DNA from: Pseudomonadota bacterium
Lineage (GTDB): Bacteria; Pseudomonadota; Gammaproteobacteria; Steroidobacterales; Steroidobacteraceae
Direction of reading: 5' to 3'
DNA: 13,242 nt
NCBI GenBank assembly: GCA_023433515.1
Contig: JAEZCN010000150.1
Location: 1 to 13,242 of the forward strand
The position numbers and the translations under genes are program-made. This document shows, in pieces, positions 5,996 through 12,505 of this stretch; position 1 is the first letter of the stretch; each line of letters opens with the position of its first letter. The notes below the pieces were generated by a model. The model had not been told where the DNA came from. It saw only the letters and a list, made by a program, of their open reading frames with translations, and searched no databases.

Positions 5996-7210
5996 GTGGT
6001 CAATCGTGAGTTCCTGAAAGCGGGACATCTTCCCACTTTGCTGGCTGCCTTCTTCTACTTTGACATGAGTTTCATGGTCTGGGTGTTGCTGGGCGCGCTC
6101 GCCGTGCAGATGTCCGCCGATCTCGGACTCAACGCGGCGCAAAAAGGCTTCATGGTTGCGCTGCCCGTGCTGGCCGGTGCGCTGCTGCGCGTCGTCTTCG
6201 GAATCCTCGTCGACAAACTACGTCCGCGCCGCGCCGGCATCATCGCGCAGGTCATCGTCATTGCGGGATTGTCGCTCGCGTGGCTGATCGGTATCGGGAG
6301 TTACAGCGGTACGCTCGCGCTCGGAATCATTCTCGGCGTCGCGGGCGCGTCGTTCGCCGTCGCGTTGCCGCTGGCTTCGCGCTGGTATCCGCCGCAATAC
6401 CAGGGTATCGCGCTCGGCATCGCGGGTGCGGGAAATTCCGGCACGGTGTTCGCGTCGCTGTTCGCGCCGGGACTCGCGGTGCTGGTCGGGTGGAACGACG
6501 TGCTCGGCCTCGCCGTGATTCCGCTCGCCGTCGCGTTCGTCGTCTATCTTTTCGCCGCGAAGGACAGCCCCACCACCCCGCCGCCCAAGAAATTCCACGA
6601 ATACCTGGCGGTGCTGCGCATGAGCGACGCATGGTGGTTCATGTTCTTCTACGCCGTGACGTTCGGCGGGTTCGTCGGTCTCGCCTCGTCGCTGGCCATC
6701 TACTTCAACACGGATTACGGCCTCGATGCGGTCAAGGCCGGATACTTCACCGCCGGCTGCGTCTTCGTGGGATCGCTGGTGCGCCCGATCGGCGGCGCCC
6801 TCGCCGATCGCATCGGAGGCATCAAGACGCTGAGCTTCATGTATTTACTCGCGGCGCTCGCGCTGATCGCCGTGAGCTTCCGGCCGACGAGCGTCTATGC
6901 GGCGCTCGCGCTGTTCGCGGGCGGCATGCTCGCGTTCGGCATGGGCAACGGCTCGGTGTTCCAGCTCGTGCCGCAGCGCTTCCGGCACGAGATCGGCGTG
7001 ATGACGGGCCTCGTCGGCATGACCGGCGGTGTCGGCGGCTTCTTTCTCGCGTCGAGCCTGGGCCTGTCGAAGCAGCTCACGGGCCATTACCAGGCGGGAC
7101 TTCTCGTGTTCGCGTCGCTCGCGCTGCTGGCGCTGATCGGGCTCACGAGCATCAAGCACCGCTGGCGCACGACCTGGGGCGCCGTCGGCATCGCGGGCGC
7201 GCGCATCTAA
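5996..7210 (+). CDS. narK: NarK/NasA-type nitrate/nitrite MFS transporter
   Basis: The product is 404 aa with about 12 hydrophobic segments and belongs to the nitrate/nitrite porter family of the major facilitator superfamily. It has both nitrate-signature motifs: GIAGAGNSGT (141-150) and GMGNGSVFQLVPQRF (315-329). It also has the substrate-binding arginines expected in helices 2 and 8 (R65 in GALLRVVFG, R263 in SLVRPIGG). The start is a GTG with AGGGG about 5 nt upstream. The resulting N terminus (VVNREFLKAGHLPTLLAAFFYFDMSF) matches the conserved start of the family, supporting it over later starts. The likely job is nitrate uptake across the inner membrane. It is divergent from the kinase/phosphatase and followed within 10 bp by hemD, so the two probably form an operon. 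Nitrite export or exchange cannot be excluded. Confidence 0.92.
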   Translation: MVNREFLKAGHLPTLLAAFFYFDMSFMVWVLLGALAVQMSADLGLNAAQKGFMVALPVLAGALLRVVFGILVDKLRPRRAGIIAQVIVIAGLSLAWLIGIGSYSGTLALGIILGVAGASFAVALPLASRWYPPQYQGIALGIAGAGNSGTVFASLFAPGLAVLVGWNDVLGLAVIPLAVAFVVYLFAAKDSPTTPPPKKFHEYLAVLRMSDAWWFMFFYAVTFGGFVGLASSLAIYFNTDYGLDAVKAGYFTAGCVFVGSLVRPIGGALADRIGGIKTLSFMYLLAALALIAVSFRPTSVYAALALFAGGMLAFGMGNGSVFQLVPQRFRHEIGVMTGLVGMTGGVGGFFLASSLGLSKQLTGHYQAGLLVFASLALLALIGLTSIKHRWRTTWGAVGIAGARI

Positions 7211-7217
7211 TGTGACA

Positions 7218-8090
7218 ATGGGCTCACCACCCATGAATCGTCCGACACAGATCGATTGGAACCTGAAGGGCAAGCGCATCGCCGTACCGGAGATGCGCGA
7301 GCTCGAAGTATTCAGCGGATTGCTCGAACGGCGCGGCGCCGAGGTGCTGCGCTGCCCGCTCGTGACCATCTACGACACGCCGCACAGCGCGGCGGTACTC
7401 GCGTTCGCGGTGCGAATCGCCGATGGCGGGTTCGACGACTTCATCCTGATCACGGGCGAAGGACTGACGCGCATCCTGTCGTGCATCAACAAGCACGATC
7501 CGGCGTTGCAGGAGCGCTTCCTCGCGGGCCTCGCGAAGACTCGCACGATCACGCGTGGTCCGAAACCCGCGCGCGTCTTGCGCCAGCTCGGACTCAGGCC
7601 GGTCATCGAAGCGACGGCGCCGACGACCGAGGGCGTGATCGCGGCGCTGCGGCCGCTCGAACTCGCGGGCCGCAAGGTGGCCGTGCAGCTCTACGGCAAC
7701 GATCCGAACATTCCACTCACCACGTTCTTGCGCGAGCGCGGCGCGGAGGTCACCACCGTCGCGCCGTATGTCTACGGCAATGCCGCCGACGATGCGACCG
7801 TGAAGTCATTGCTCGAGCGCATGGCGAACGGCGAAGTGGATGCGATCGCGTTCACGAGCAAGCTGCAGATCGAGCGGCTCGTGACGCAGCAGCCGGCTCA
7901 ACTCGTCAAGCGCGCCCTGGCGCGCACGAAGATCGCGGCGGTGGGCCCCATCGTCGCCGAAGCGATCCGCACCGCGGGCTTCGAGGTCGCCTCGAGCCCC
8001 GAACATTCGTGGTTCATGAAGCCGCTGGTCGTCGCCCTCAGCGAGACGCTGCAGGCGAAGAAGGACAAGGATCTGTCCGGCCTCGCTTAA
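7218..8090 (+). CDS. hemD: Uroporphyrinogen-III synthase
   Basis: The product is about 290 aa, close to the usual 250-290 for HemD. It shows the two-lobed HEM4 pattern: N-terminal GKRIAVPEMRELEVFSGLLERRGAEVLRCP (a strand, then a helix), a linker with TTEGVIAAL, a second lobe GRKVAVQLYGND, and the FTSKLQIERL and AAVGPIVAEAIRTAGFEV segments near the end. The enzyme cyclises hydroxymethylbilane to uroporphyrinogen III, the precursor of siroheme and heme. Next to a nitrate transporter it probably supplies siroheme for an assimilatory nitrite reductase outside the window. The start is uncertain: GTG 7212, ATG 7218 and ATG 7233 are all in frame and none has a good Shine-Dalgarno. Closeness to the upstream stop (7208-7210) suggests translational coupling. 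Confidence 0.88.
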   Translation: MGSPPMNRPTQIDWNLKGKRIAVPEMRELEVFSGLLERRGAEVLRCPLVTIYDTPHSAAVLAFAVRIADGGFDDFILITGEGLTRILSCINKHDPALQERFLAGLAKTRTITRGPKPARVLRQLGLRPVIEATAPTTEGVIAALRPLELAGRKVAVQLYGNDPNIPLTTFLRERGAEVTTVAPYVYGNAADDATVKSLLERMANGEVDAIAFTSKLQIERLVTQQPAQLVKRALARTKIAAVGPIVAEAIRTAGFEVASSPEHSWFMKPLVVALSETLQAKKDKDLSGLA

Positions 8091-8091
8091 T

Positions 8092-8195
8092 GGGGACATT
8101 CCTCGTTTCCTAGCAAACGGGGACAGACCTGATCCGTCGCCCGGCAGGTGCTAGCGAGGTCTGTCCCCGTTTGCTAGGAAACAGGGAATGTCCCC
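8092..8195. repeat. 104-bp palindromic repeat element (two inverted 39-bp arms)
   Basis: Arm 8092-8130 (beginning GGGGACATTCC, ending GGGGACAGACCT) and arm 8157-8195 are reverse complements at 37 of 39 positions, separated by 26 nt. The element fills the gap between the convergent hemD and cytochrome genes: it begins 2 nt after one stop codon and ends 1 nt before the other. A third related arm lies at 12460-12500. The arrangement resembles REP-type palindromic units mobilised by REP-associated tyrosine transposases, but no such transposase is present here. It may end transcription from both sides through structure, though no T-tract follows the stem. Confidence 0.85.
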
Positions 8196-8196
8196 C

Positions 8197-10905
8197 TTAT
8201 TTCAGGAATGCGGCGATGTCGGCTACCTGTTGTGCGGTCAGGCCTAACTGCTCGGCGCCGAGCATCAGCGAACGTCCGAGGCGCTTGCGCTCCTTGACCA
8301 TGCTGGCGGGAATCAATTGCGTGACGCCGCCGGTGCTCTGGATGATGAGTGGATTGCCGCCGCTCAACACGAGGCCGTGAATCTTCCGACCGTCGACGAG
8401 CGTGACTTCCGTTCCGTCGAATCCATGCGCGATGTCGTTCGAGGGATTGACGATCGCGGTGATCACGACGTCCTTCGTCTGCCGGCTCGCGAATCCTTCG
8501 ATCGCGGGACCGTAGTCCACGCCCTGACCGTTGATGCGATGGCACATGATGCAGGCGGCCGCCGCGGTGGCGCCGCGCTTGGCGTCGCCGCGTAGTCTGG
8601 CGATCTCCGCGACCTGCGGCAGCGTTCCGGCTTGCGCGGGCGCGGGTACGGTGACTTCGTCGACCGCCACGGTATCCGGGTCGAACAAACCACGCCGCTT
8701 GAGTTCGGCGTCGACGCCGGCGTCCGCCCAGCGTGAACTCTTGTAGTTGAGCAGCCACCACAATGCCGGGTTCTCGCGCAGATCGCGGCTGCCCTGCTGC
8801 GCGATGTCGAGCAGCGCCGCCGCCGATTCGTTGGCGGGAATGAAGCCGAGCGCCGTGATCGCCTTCGTGCGCTCGCTCGCCGGCAGCGAAGCCGCCTGCG
8901 CACGCGCGGAGAATGCACTCACCGCCGCCGCGGGCGTGAGGCGCCACACGAGATCCGAATACTTGCGCGGCCACGCGGTCGCGTCCGCGCCGGGCGCGGA
9001 AGACGCCAACGCGGCATACAAGTCCGCTTCCTTGTTGGTCGCGCCGATGCCCCAGGCTTCGAGATAGCTGCGATCCGCGCCGTCGTACCCGGCGGCCAGC
9101 GCCAGCAGGATGTCGCGCGAATCTTCGAACGACACGTCACGCTGCGACAGCGCGACTTCACGCCGCACGGCGGGCGAAGGATCGCGCGCGAGCTTCGCCG
9201 CATACGCCTGCGCACGGCCGACCTGGCGCAGCGCGCGGTACGCGGTGACGCGCAGCATCGCGTCGTTGCCGGCCAGCAAACTTTCCACCTTGGCGATGCC
9301 TTCGGGACCGAGCCGCGGGAGCAGCCACACGGCACGCGCGCGGATGTACGGATTCTCGTCGTCGAGCAGCTTCGTCACCGCCGGCAACGCTTCGGCGCCG
9401 CGCGCGGCGAGTCCGTCGAATCCGAGCTTGCGCACGTTGACCGCGGTACTGCGCAGCGCGGTCACCTGCCCTTCGAGCGTCGACGCATCGAATTGCGGGA
9501 TCCGCGGCTTGAAGCCCTTCGTCGCTATTCTGTAGATAGCCCCCGACGTCGTGTCGTCCTTGTCGTCGTGACCGCCGACGCGCGGATCGAACCAGTCCGC
9601 GACGTAGATAGCCCCATCCGGACCGACCGCGACGTCCGACGGCCGGAAGAACGTCTGGATTTCCTCGTTGACCTTGCCGCCCTTGAAGTCCGTGCCCGCG
9701 AAGGCCTGCGCCTTGTTGCTGGTCAGGAAGTCGAAACGATCGAGCCGGTAACCCGCGCCCTCCGCCTTCGGCAGGTAGCCGAAGATCGTGTTGCGCGCGG
9801 CCTCGGCCGACAGCAGCAGTCCGCGATATTTCTTGCCGAGTCCGTCGCCTTCGTTGAACACGATGCCGGTCGGCGCGCCGCCGCCATACACGTCACCCGC
9901 GGGAATGACGCCGGGATCATCCTGGCGCCACTCGGCCGTCGGAATCGATTGACCGGGTCGCCGGTCCGCGCCCCAGAATCGCTTGCCGTCGCGCGAAAAC
10001 CAGCCGAGGTTGCCGTATTCCATCAGGTAGGTAGTCCGGCAGGCCGGCGGATCGTCGTTGTCGTTGTGGAAGATGTCGCCGAAGCTCGTGACCGTCTGTT
10101 CGTAGCTGTTGCGGAAATTGAAGCCGAGGATCTCGACGCCGGTGCCGTCGGGCTGCATGCGCGCCGAGAAGCCGCCAACATAGACGTGCCCATCGTCGCT
10201 GGGCGCGCCGGCATAAGAAGACGGCCGCGGACCGTATACCGGCTGAGCTCCGCCGTCCGGCACCGGATCGTAGGCACTGCCGATGCGGAATGTCTTTCCG
10301 CCGCGATCCGTGAAGAACGCGCCCGCGTTGCCCTGGCTGAAGTACCAGCGGCCGTCCGGACCGAACGTCACCGAATGCAGCGCGTGATCGTGATTGCGCC
10401 CGTCGAAGCCCGTGAGCAGCACCTCGCGCTTGTCGACCGCGGGGTCGAATTTGCGGTCGCGGTTCACGTCCGTGTAGACGATGAGATCGGGCGCGTTCGA
10501 GACGATGATCTTGTCGTCGAGCACGGCGATGCCGAGCGGCGCGACCAGCATCGGCTCCTGCACGAACACACTCGAGGTATCCGCGCGGCCGTCGCCGTCG
10601 GTGTCCTCGAGAATGACCACGCGGTCGCCCTTCGGGTCGCGATCCTTGTGGCGGCGGTAGTTCACGCCTTCCGTCACCCAGATGCGGCCCTGCGCGTCGA
10701 TGTCGATGTTCGTCGGATTCTTCAGCATGGGCGACTGCGCCCACACCGTGACCTCGAGCCCGTCCGGCACGGTGAAGATCTCGAGCGGCACGATGCGCGG
10801 CGCGGAGTCCGCCGGCGGCGCCGGCGGGGTGGCGGCCATGGCCAGACCCGTCGAACCGGCAGCAAGAACGAGCAACGCGCACTTCGCGCGCAGGGAAGTT
10901 TTCAT
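8197..10905 (-). CDS. Periplasmic beta-propeller/HEAT/cytochrome c protein (PVC-type heme-binding CxxCH, membrane-bound-dehydrogenase-like)
   Basis: The product is 902 aa. Residues 1-24 are a signal peptide (cleavage near AMA). Residues ~40-465 form an NHL/PQQ-dehydrogenase-like propeller, with repeated strands such as NPTNIDIDAQGRIWVTEG, VTFGPDGRWYFSQGNAG and SDVAVGPDGAIYVADW, and calcium-like DTDGDGRAD. Residues ~485-590 are HEAT-like helical repeats (PYIRARAVWLLPRLGPEG and neighbours). The C terminus is a cytochrome c-like domain with the heme-attachment motif CIMCH at 785-789. This order matches proteins annotated as putative membrane-bound dehydrogenase/PVC-type heme-binding proteins, common in Planctomycetes and also found in proteobacteria. 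They are thought to oxidise sugars or alcohols and pass electrons to a respiratory acceptor; the substrate is unknown. The ribosome binding site AGGAG sits 8 nt before the ATG. The upstream TIM-barrel gene is 10 bp away, so the two are co-transcribed. Confidence 0.85.
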   Translation of the reverse strand: MKTSLRAKCALLVLAAGSTGLAMAATPPAPPADSAPRIVPLEIFTVPDGLEVTVWAQSPMLKNPTNIDIDAQGRIWVTEGVNYRRHKDRDPKGDRVVILEDTDGDGRADTSSVFVQEPMLVAPLGIAVLDDKIIVSNAPDLIVYTDVNRDRKFDPAVDKREVLLTGFDGRNHDHALHSVTFGPDGRWYFSQGNAGAFFTDRGGKTFRIGSAYDPVPDGGAQPVYGPRPSSYAGAPSDDGHVYVGGFSARMQPDGTGVEILGFNFRNSYEQTVTSFGDIFHNDNDDPPACRTTYLMEYGNLGWFSRDGKRFWGADRRPGQSIPTAEWRQDDPGVIPAGDVYGGGAPTGIVFNEGDGLGKKYRGLLLSAEAARNTIFGYLPKAEGAGYRLDRFDFLTSNKAQAFAGTDFKGGKVNEEIQTFFRPSDVAVGPDGAIYVADWFDPRVGGHDDKDDTTSGAIYRIATKGFKPRIPQFDASTLEGQVTALRSTAVNVRKLGFDGLAARGAEALPAVTKLLDDENPYIRARAVWLLPRLGPEGIAKVESLLAGNDAMLRVTAYRALRQVGRAQAYAAKLARDPSPAVRREVALSQRDVSFEDSRDILLALAAGYDGADRSYLEAWGIGATNKEADLYAALASSAPGADATAWPRKYSDLVWRLTPAAAVSAFSARAQAASLPASERTKAITALGFIPANESAAALLDIAQQGSRDLRENPALWWLLNYKSSRWADAGVDAELKRRGLFDPDTVAVDEVTVPAPAQAGTLPQVAEIARLRGDAKRGATAAAACIMCHRINGQGVDYGPAIEGFASRQTKDVVITAIVNPSNDIAHGFDGTEVTLVDGRKIHGLVLSGGNPLIIQSTGGVTQLIPASMVKERKRLGRSLMLGAEQLGLTAQQVADIAAFLK

Positions 10906-10915
10906 GCGAGGACTC

Positions 10916-11827
10916 CTAGAAGCTGTCTGCCGCCACGTACGCGTCGATGAGCGCCTGCTCGCCTTCCTTGCCGGGCCGCGCGTTGCCGTGCTCCATGCCG
11001 AAGTTGCCGTAGAATCCCTTCGAGCTGATGTGTTTGAAGAGATTGCGGTAGTTCATCTCGCCCGTGCCTGGTTCCTTGCGGCCCGGGTTGTCGCCGATCT
11101 GGAAATACGCGATCTCGCTCCAGGCGCGATCGATGTGCGCGATGATGTCGCCCTCGTTGCGCTGCATGTGGTACATGTCGTAGAGGATCTTGCACGCAGG
11201 ACTATCTACCGCGCGGCAGATCGCGTAAGCCTGATCCGAAGTGCGCAGGAACAGGTCCGGATTGTCGGACAGCGGCTCGAGCACCATCGTGAGGTTGTGG
11301 GGCGCGAGAATTTCCGCGCCGGCGCGCAGCGTGTCGATCACGTGGCCGGTCTGGATGCCGATGGGCAACTTGCGTTCGAAATAGCCGGGCACGACCGTGG
11401 CCCAACGCGCATTGACGCGCTTCGCGACGTCCACTGCCTTGCGGCAGGTCTCGAGAAACTTCTCGCGGAACTCCGGCTTGCCGGTCGCGAGCGACGTCTT
11501 CCAGTTGTCGCCGCCGTCGATGACGAACACACCCATCGTCATGCCGAGCCGCGTGAGCGTCGCGCCTATCTTCTCCTGCACGTCGACGGGGCGGTCCATG
11601 AGGCCGTTGTCCTCGAGCGCGCGGAAGCCCTGCGCCGCCATGAATTCGAGCTGCGCGACGTGATCGTCGCCCGCATGCGCCTTGAACATGCCGAAGTGCG
11701 GCGCGTACTTGAGCTTGAACGTGCGCGGCAGGCGGGCCTTGCGCGCGAACGCGCCCGGCGATGCGGCCGCGGCGGCGAGTGCGCCGGCCGCAATGGTTTG
11801 TTGCAGGAACTCTCTGCGATCGGTCAC
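10916..11827 (-). CDS. Tat-exported hydroxypyruvate isomerase-like TIM-barrel protein (sugar phosphate isomerase/epimerase family)
   Basis: The product is 303 aa. It starts with a twin-arginine signal (DRREFLQQ, then an Ala-rich segment to about residue 28), so it should be exported folded, probably with bound metal. The rest is an AP-endonuclease-2-like TIM barrel most like hydroxypyruvate isomerase. The four metal ligands expected from the E. coli Hyi family are present with conserved spacing: E184 (MVLEPL), D217 (LYDMYHMQ), Q243 (YFQIGDNPGR) and E279 (GMEHG). Hydroxypyruvate isomerase interconverts hydroxypyruvate and tartronate semialdehyde in the cytoplasm, so a periplasmic relative probably acts on a sugar or keto-sugar instead. 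The GTG start at 11827 is supported by GGGGAGG 7 nt upstream. The gene heads a two-gene unit with the propeller-cytochrome protein. Confidence 0.85.
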   Translation of the reverse strand: MTDRREFLQQTIAAGALAAAAASPGAFARKARLPRTFKLKYAPHFGMFKAHAGDDHVAQLEFMAAQGFRALEDNGLMDRPVDVQEKIGATLTRLGMTMGVFVIDGGDNWKTSLATGKPEFREKFLETCRKAVDVAKRVNARWATVVPGYFERKLPIGIQTGHVIDTLRAGAEILAPHNLTMVLEPLSDNPDLFLRTSDQAYAICRAVDSPACKILYDMYHMQRNEGDIIAHIDRAWSEIAYFQIGDNPGRKEPGTGEMNYRNLFKHISSKGFYGNFGMEHGNARPGKEGEQALIDAYVAADSF

Positions 11828-12087
11828 GGCGCCCCTCCCCTTTGTTCGCGACGATAACCGCCGCGTGTCGTCAATAAACAGGTGTGTCCCTGATTTTCAT
11901 CGGCTCATATGAGTCTGTGTATCGAGCCCGCCGGCCGCGTCCTGGACGATCCGGACGCGCGAAGATACCCCAATTCGTCTGATTTATTCAGCGTCGGCCG
12001 GCGCTTCGTCCTACGCGCGATGAATCCAACGTTCGGGCACTGGAGGAGTTCCGCGCGCTCGAACGGGAATCACCCGAGGAAACAGCC
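11828..12087. other. Divergent intergenic region between the TIM-barrel gene and the acidic protein gene
   Basis: These 260 bp hold no convincing gene; a 60-codon ORF at 11909-12091 lacks a ribosome binding site and coding character. A perfect palindrome CTCATATGAG lies at 11904-11913 and may be an operator. AGGTGTGTCCCTGATTTT at 11880-11897 weakly resembles one arm of the repeat family at 8092-8195 and may be a decayed fragment. Promoters for both flanking genes must be here, but I could not place a convincing -35/-10 pair. Confidence 0.4.
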
Positions 12088-12441
12088 ATGACCGCCAAAC
12101 GCAAACCCAATCCCGCGCGCGTACCGGATCAGGACGAGGAAGTCCTCAAGGGGCACGACATCCGTTCACTTGGCCCCAGCGACAGCTCGGATACGGGCGC
12201 GGACATGGTCGGCGTGGGCGGCCTCGACAGCACCAGCGATCGGTACGGCACCGGCGAGCGGCTCGATGTCGAGCAGGATTCGAGCGACCTGGAGAGCGAG
12301 GACCTTACGCCGGATCGCATCGTCACCGCCGACGAGGCCGGGCTCGGCGACGGGCTCGACCAGGCGGAGGAAGCGCAGTTCGGCATCACCGATGAGGAGA
12401 TCGACTCCGTCGTGCGTGGGCAGAGGGACGACGAGGAGTGA
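12088..12441 (+). CDS. Small acidic protein of unknown function
   Basis: The product is 117 aa and very rich in Asp, Glu, Ser and Gly, with almost no aromatic residues and no signal peptide or membrane segment. A basic start (MTAKRKPNPARVP) is followed by HDIRSLGPSDSSDTGADMVG and a Glu/Asp-rich tail (EEAQFGITDEEIDSVV). The LGPSDSSD-type block recalls short acidic proteins found in many proteobacteria, some loosely annotated as chemotaxis proteins without evidence. It is likely cytoplasmic and largely disordered. GAGGA lies 8 nt before the ATG, a good ribosome binding site, and the reading frame stays open with no competing frame as plausible. It is convergent with nasA; the repeat arm at 12460 lies between them. 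No function is assigned. Confidence 0.7.
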   Translation: MTAKRKPNPARVPDQDEEVLKGHDIRSLGPSDSSDTGADMVGVGGLDSTSDRYGTGERLDVEQDSSDLESEDLTPDRIVTADEAGLGDGLDQAEEAQFGITDEEIDSVVRGQRDDEE

Positions 12442-12459
12442 CGGGTCGCCCGGGAATCG

Positions 12460-12505
12460 AGGTCTTGTCCCCATTTGCTGGCAAACAGGGAATGTCCCCA
12501 TTTCA
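12460..12505. repeat. Single arm of the palindromic repeat family
   Basis: This stretch (AGGTCTTGTCCCC, then TTTGCTGGCAAA, then CAGGGAATGTCCCC) matches the right arm at 8157-8195 at about 36 of 39 positions with one extra T, and both copies are followed by ATTTCAG after 0-3 nt. TTTGC/GCAAA forms a small hairpin. It lies between the convergent acidic-protein and nitrate reductase genes and overlaps the stop codon of the latter. It is in direct orientation to 8157-8195. Confidence 0.75.

Noticed and set aside
8092..8195. CRISPR-like repeat array
   Set aside because: There are only two inverted arms and no regularly spaced direct repeats or unique spacers; it is a palindromic element.
9493..10950. 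485-codon open frame antisense to the propeller-cytochrome gene
   Set aside because: Its composition (Arg, Val, Ala, Asp without motifs) is that of a GC-driven shadow, while the opposite strand encodes a recognisable protein with a CxxCH motif.
11909..12091. 60-codon ORF before the acidic protein gene
   Set aside because: No ribosome binding site, no recognisable motif, and it overlaps the well-supported start of the next gene.
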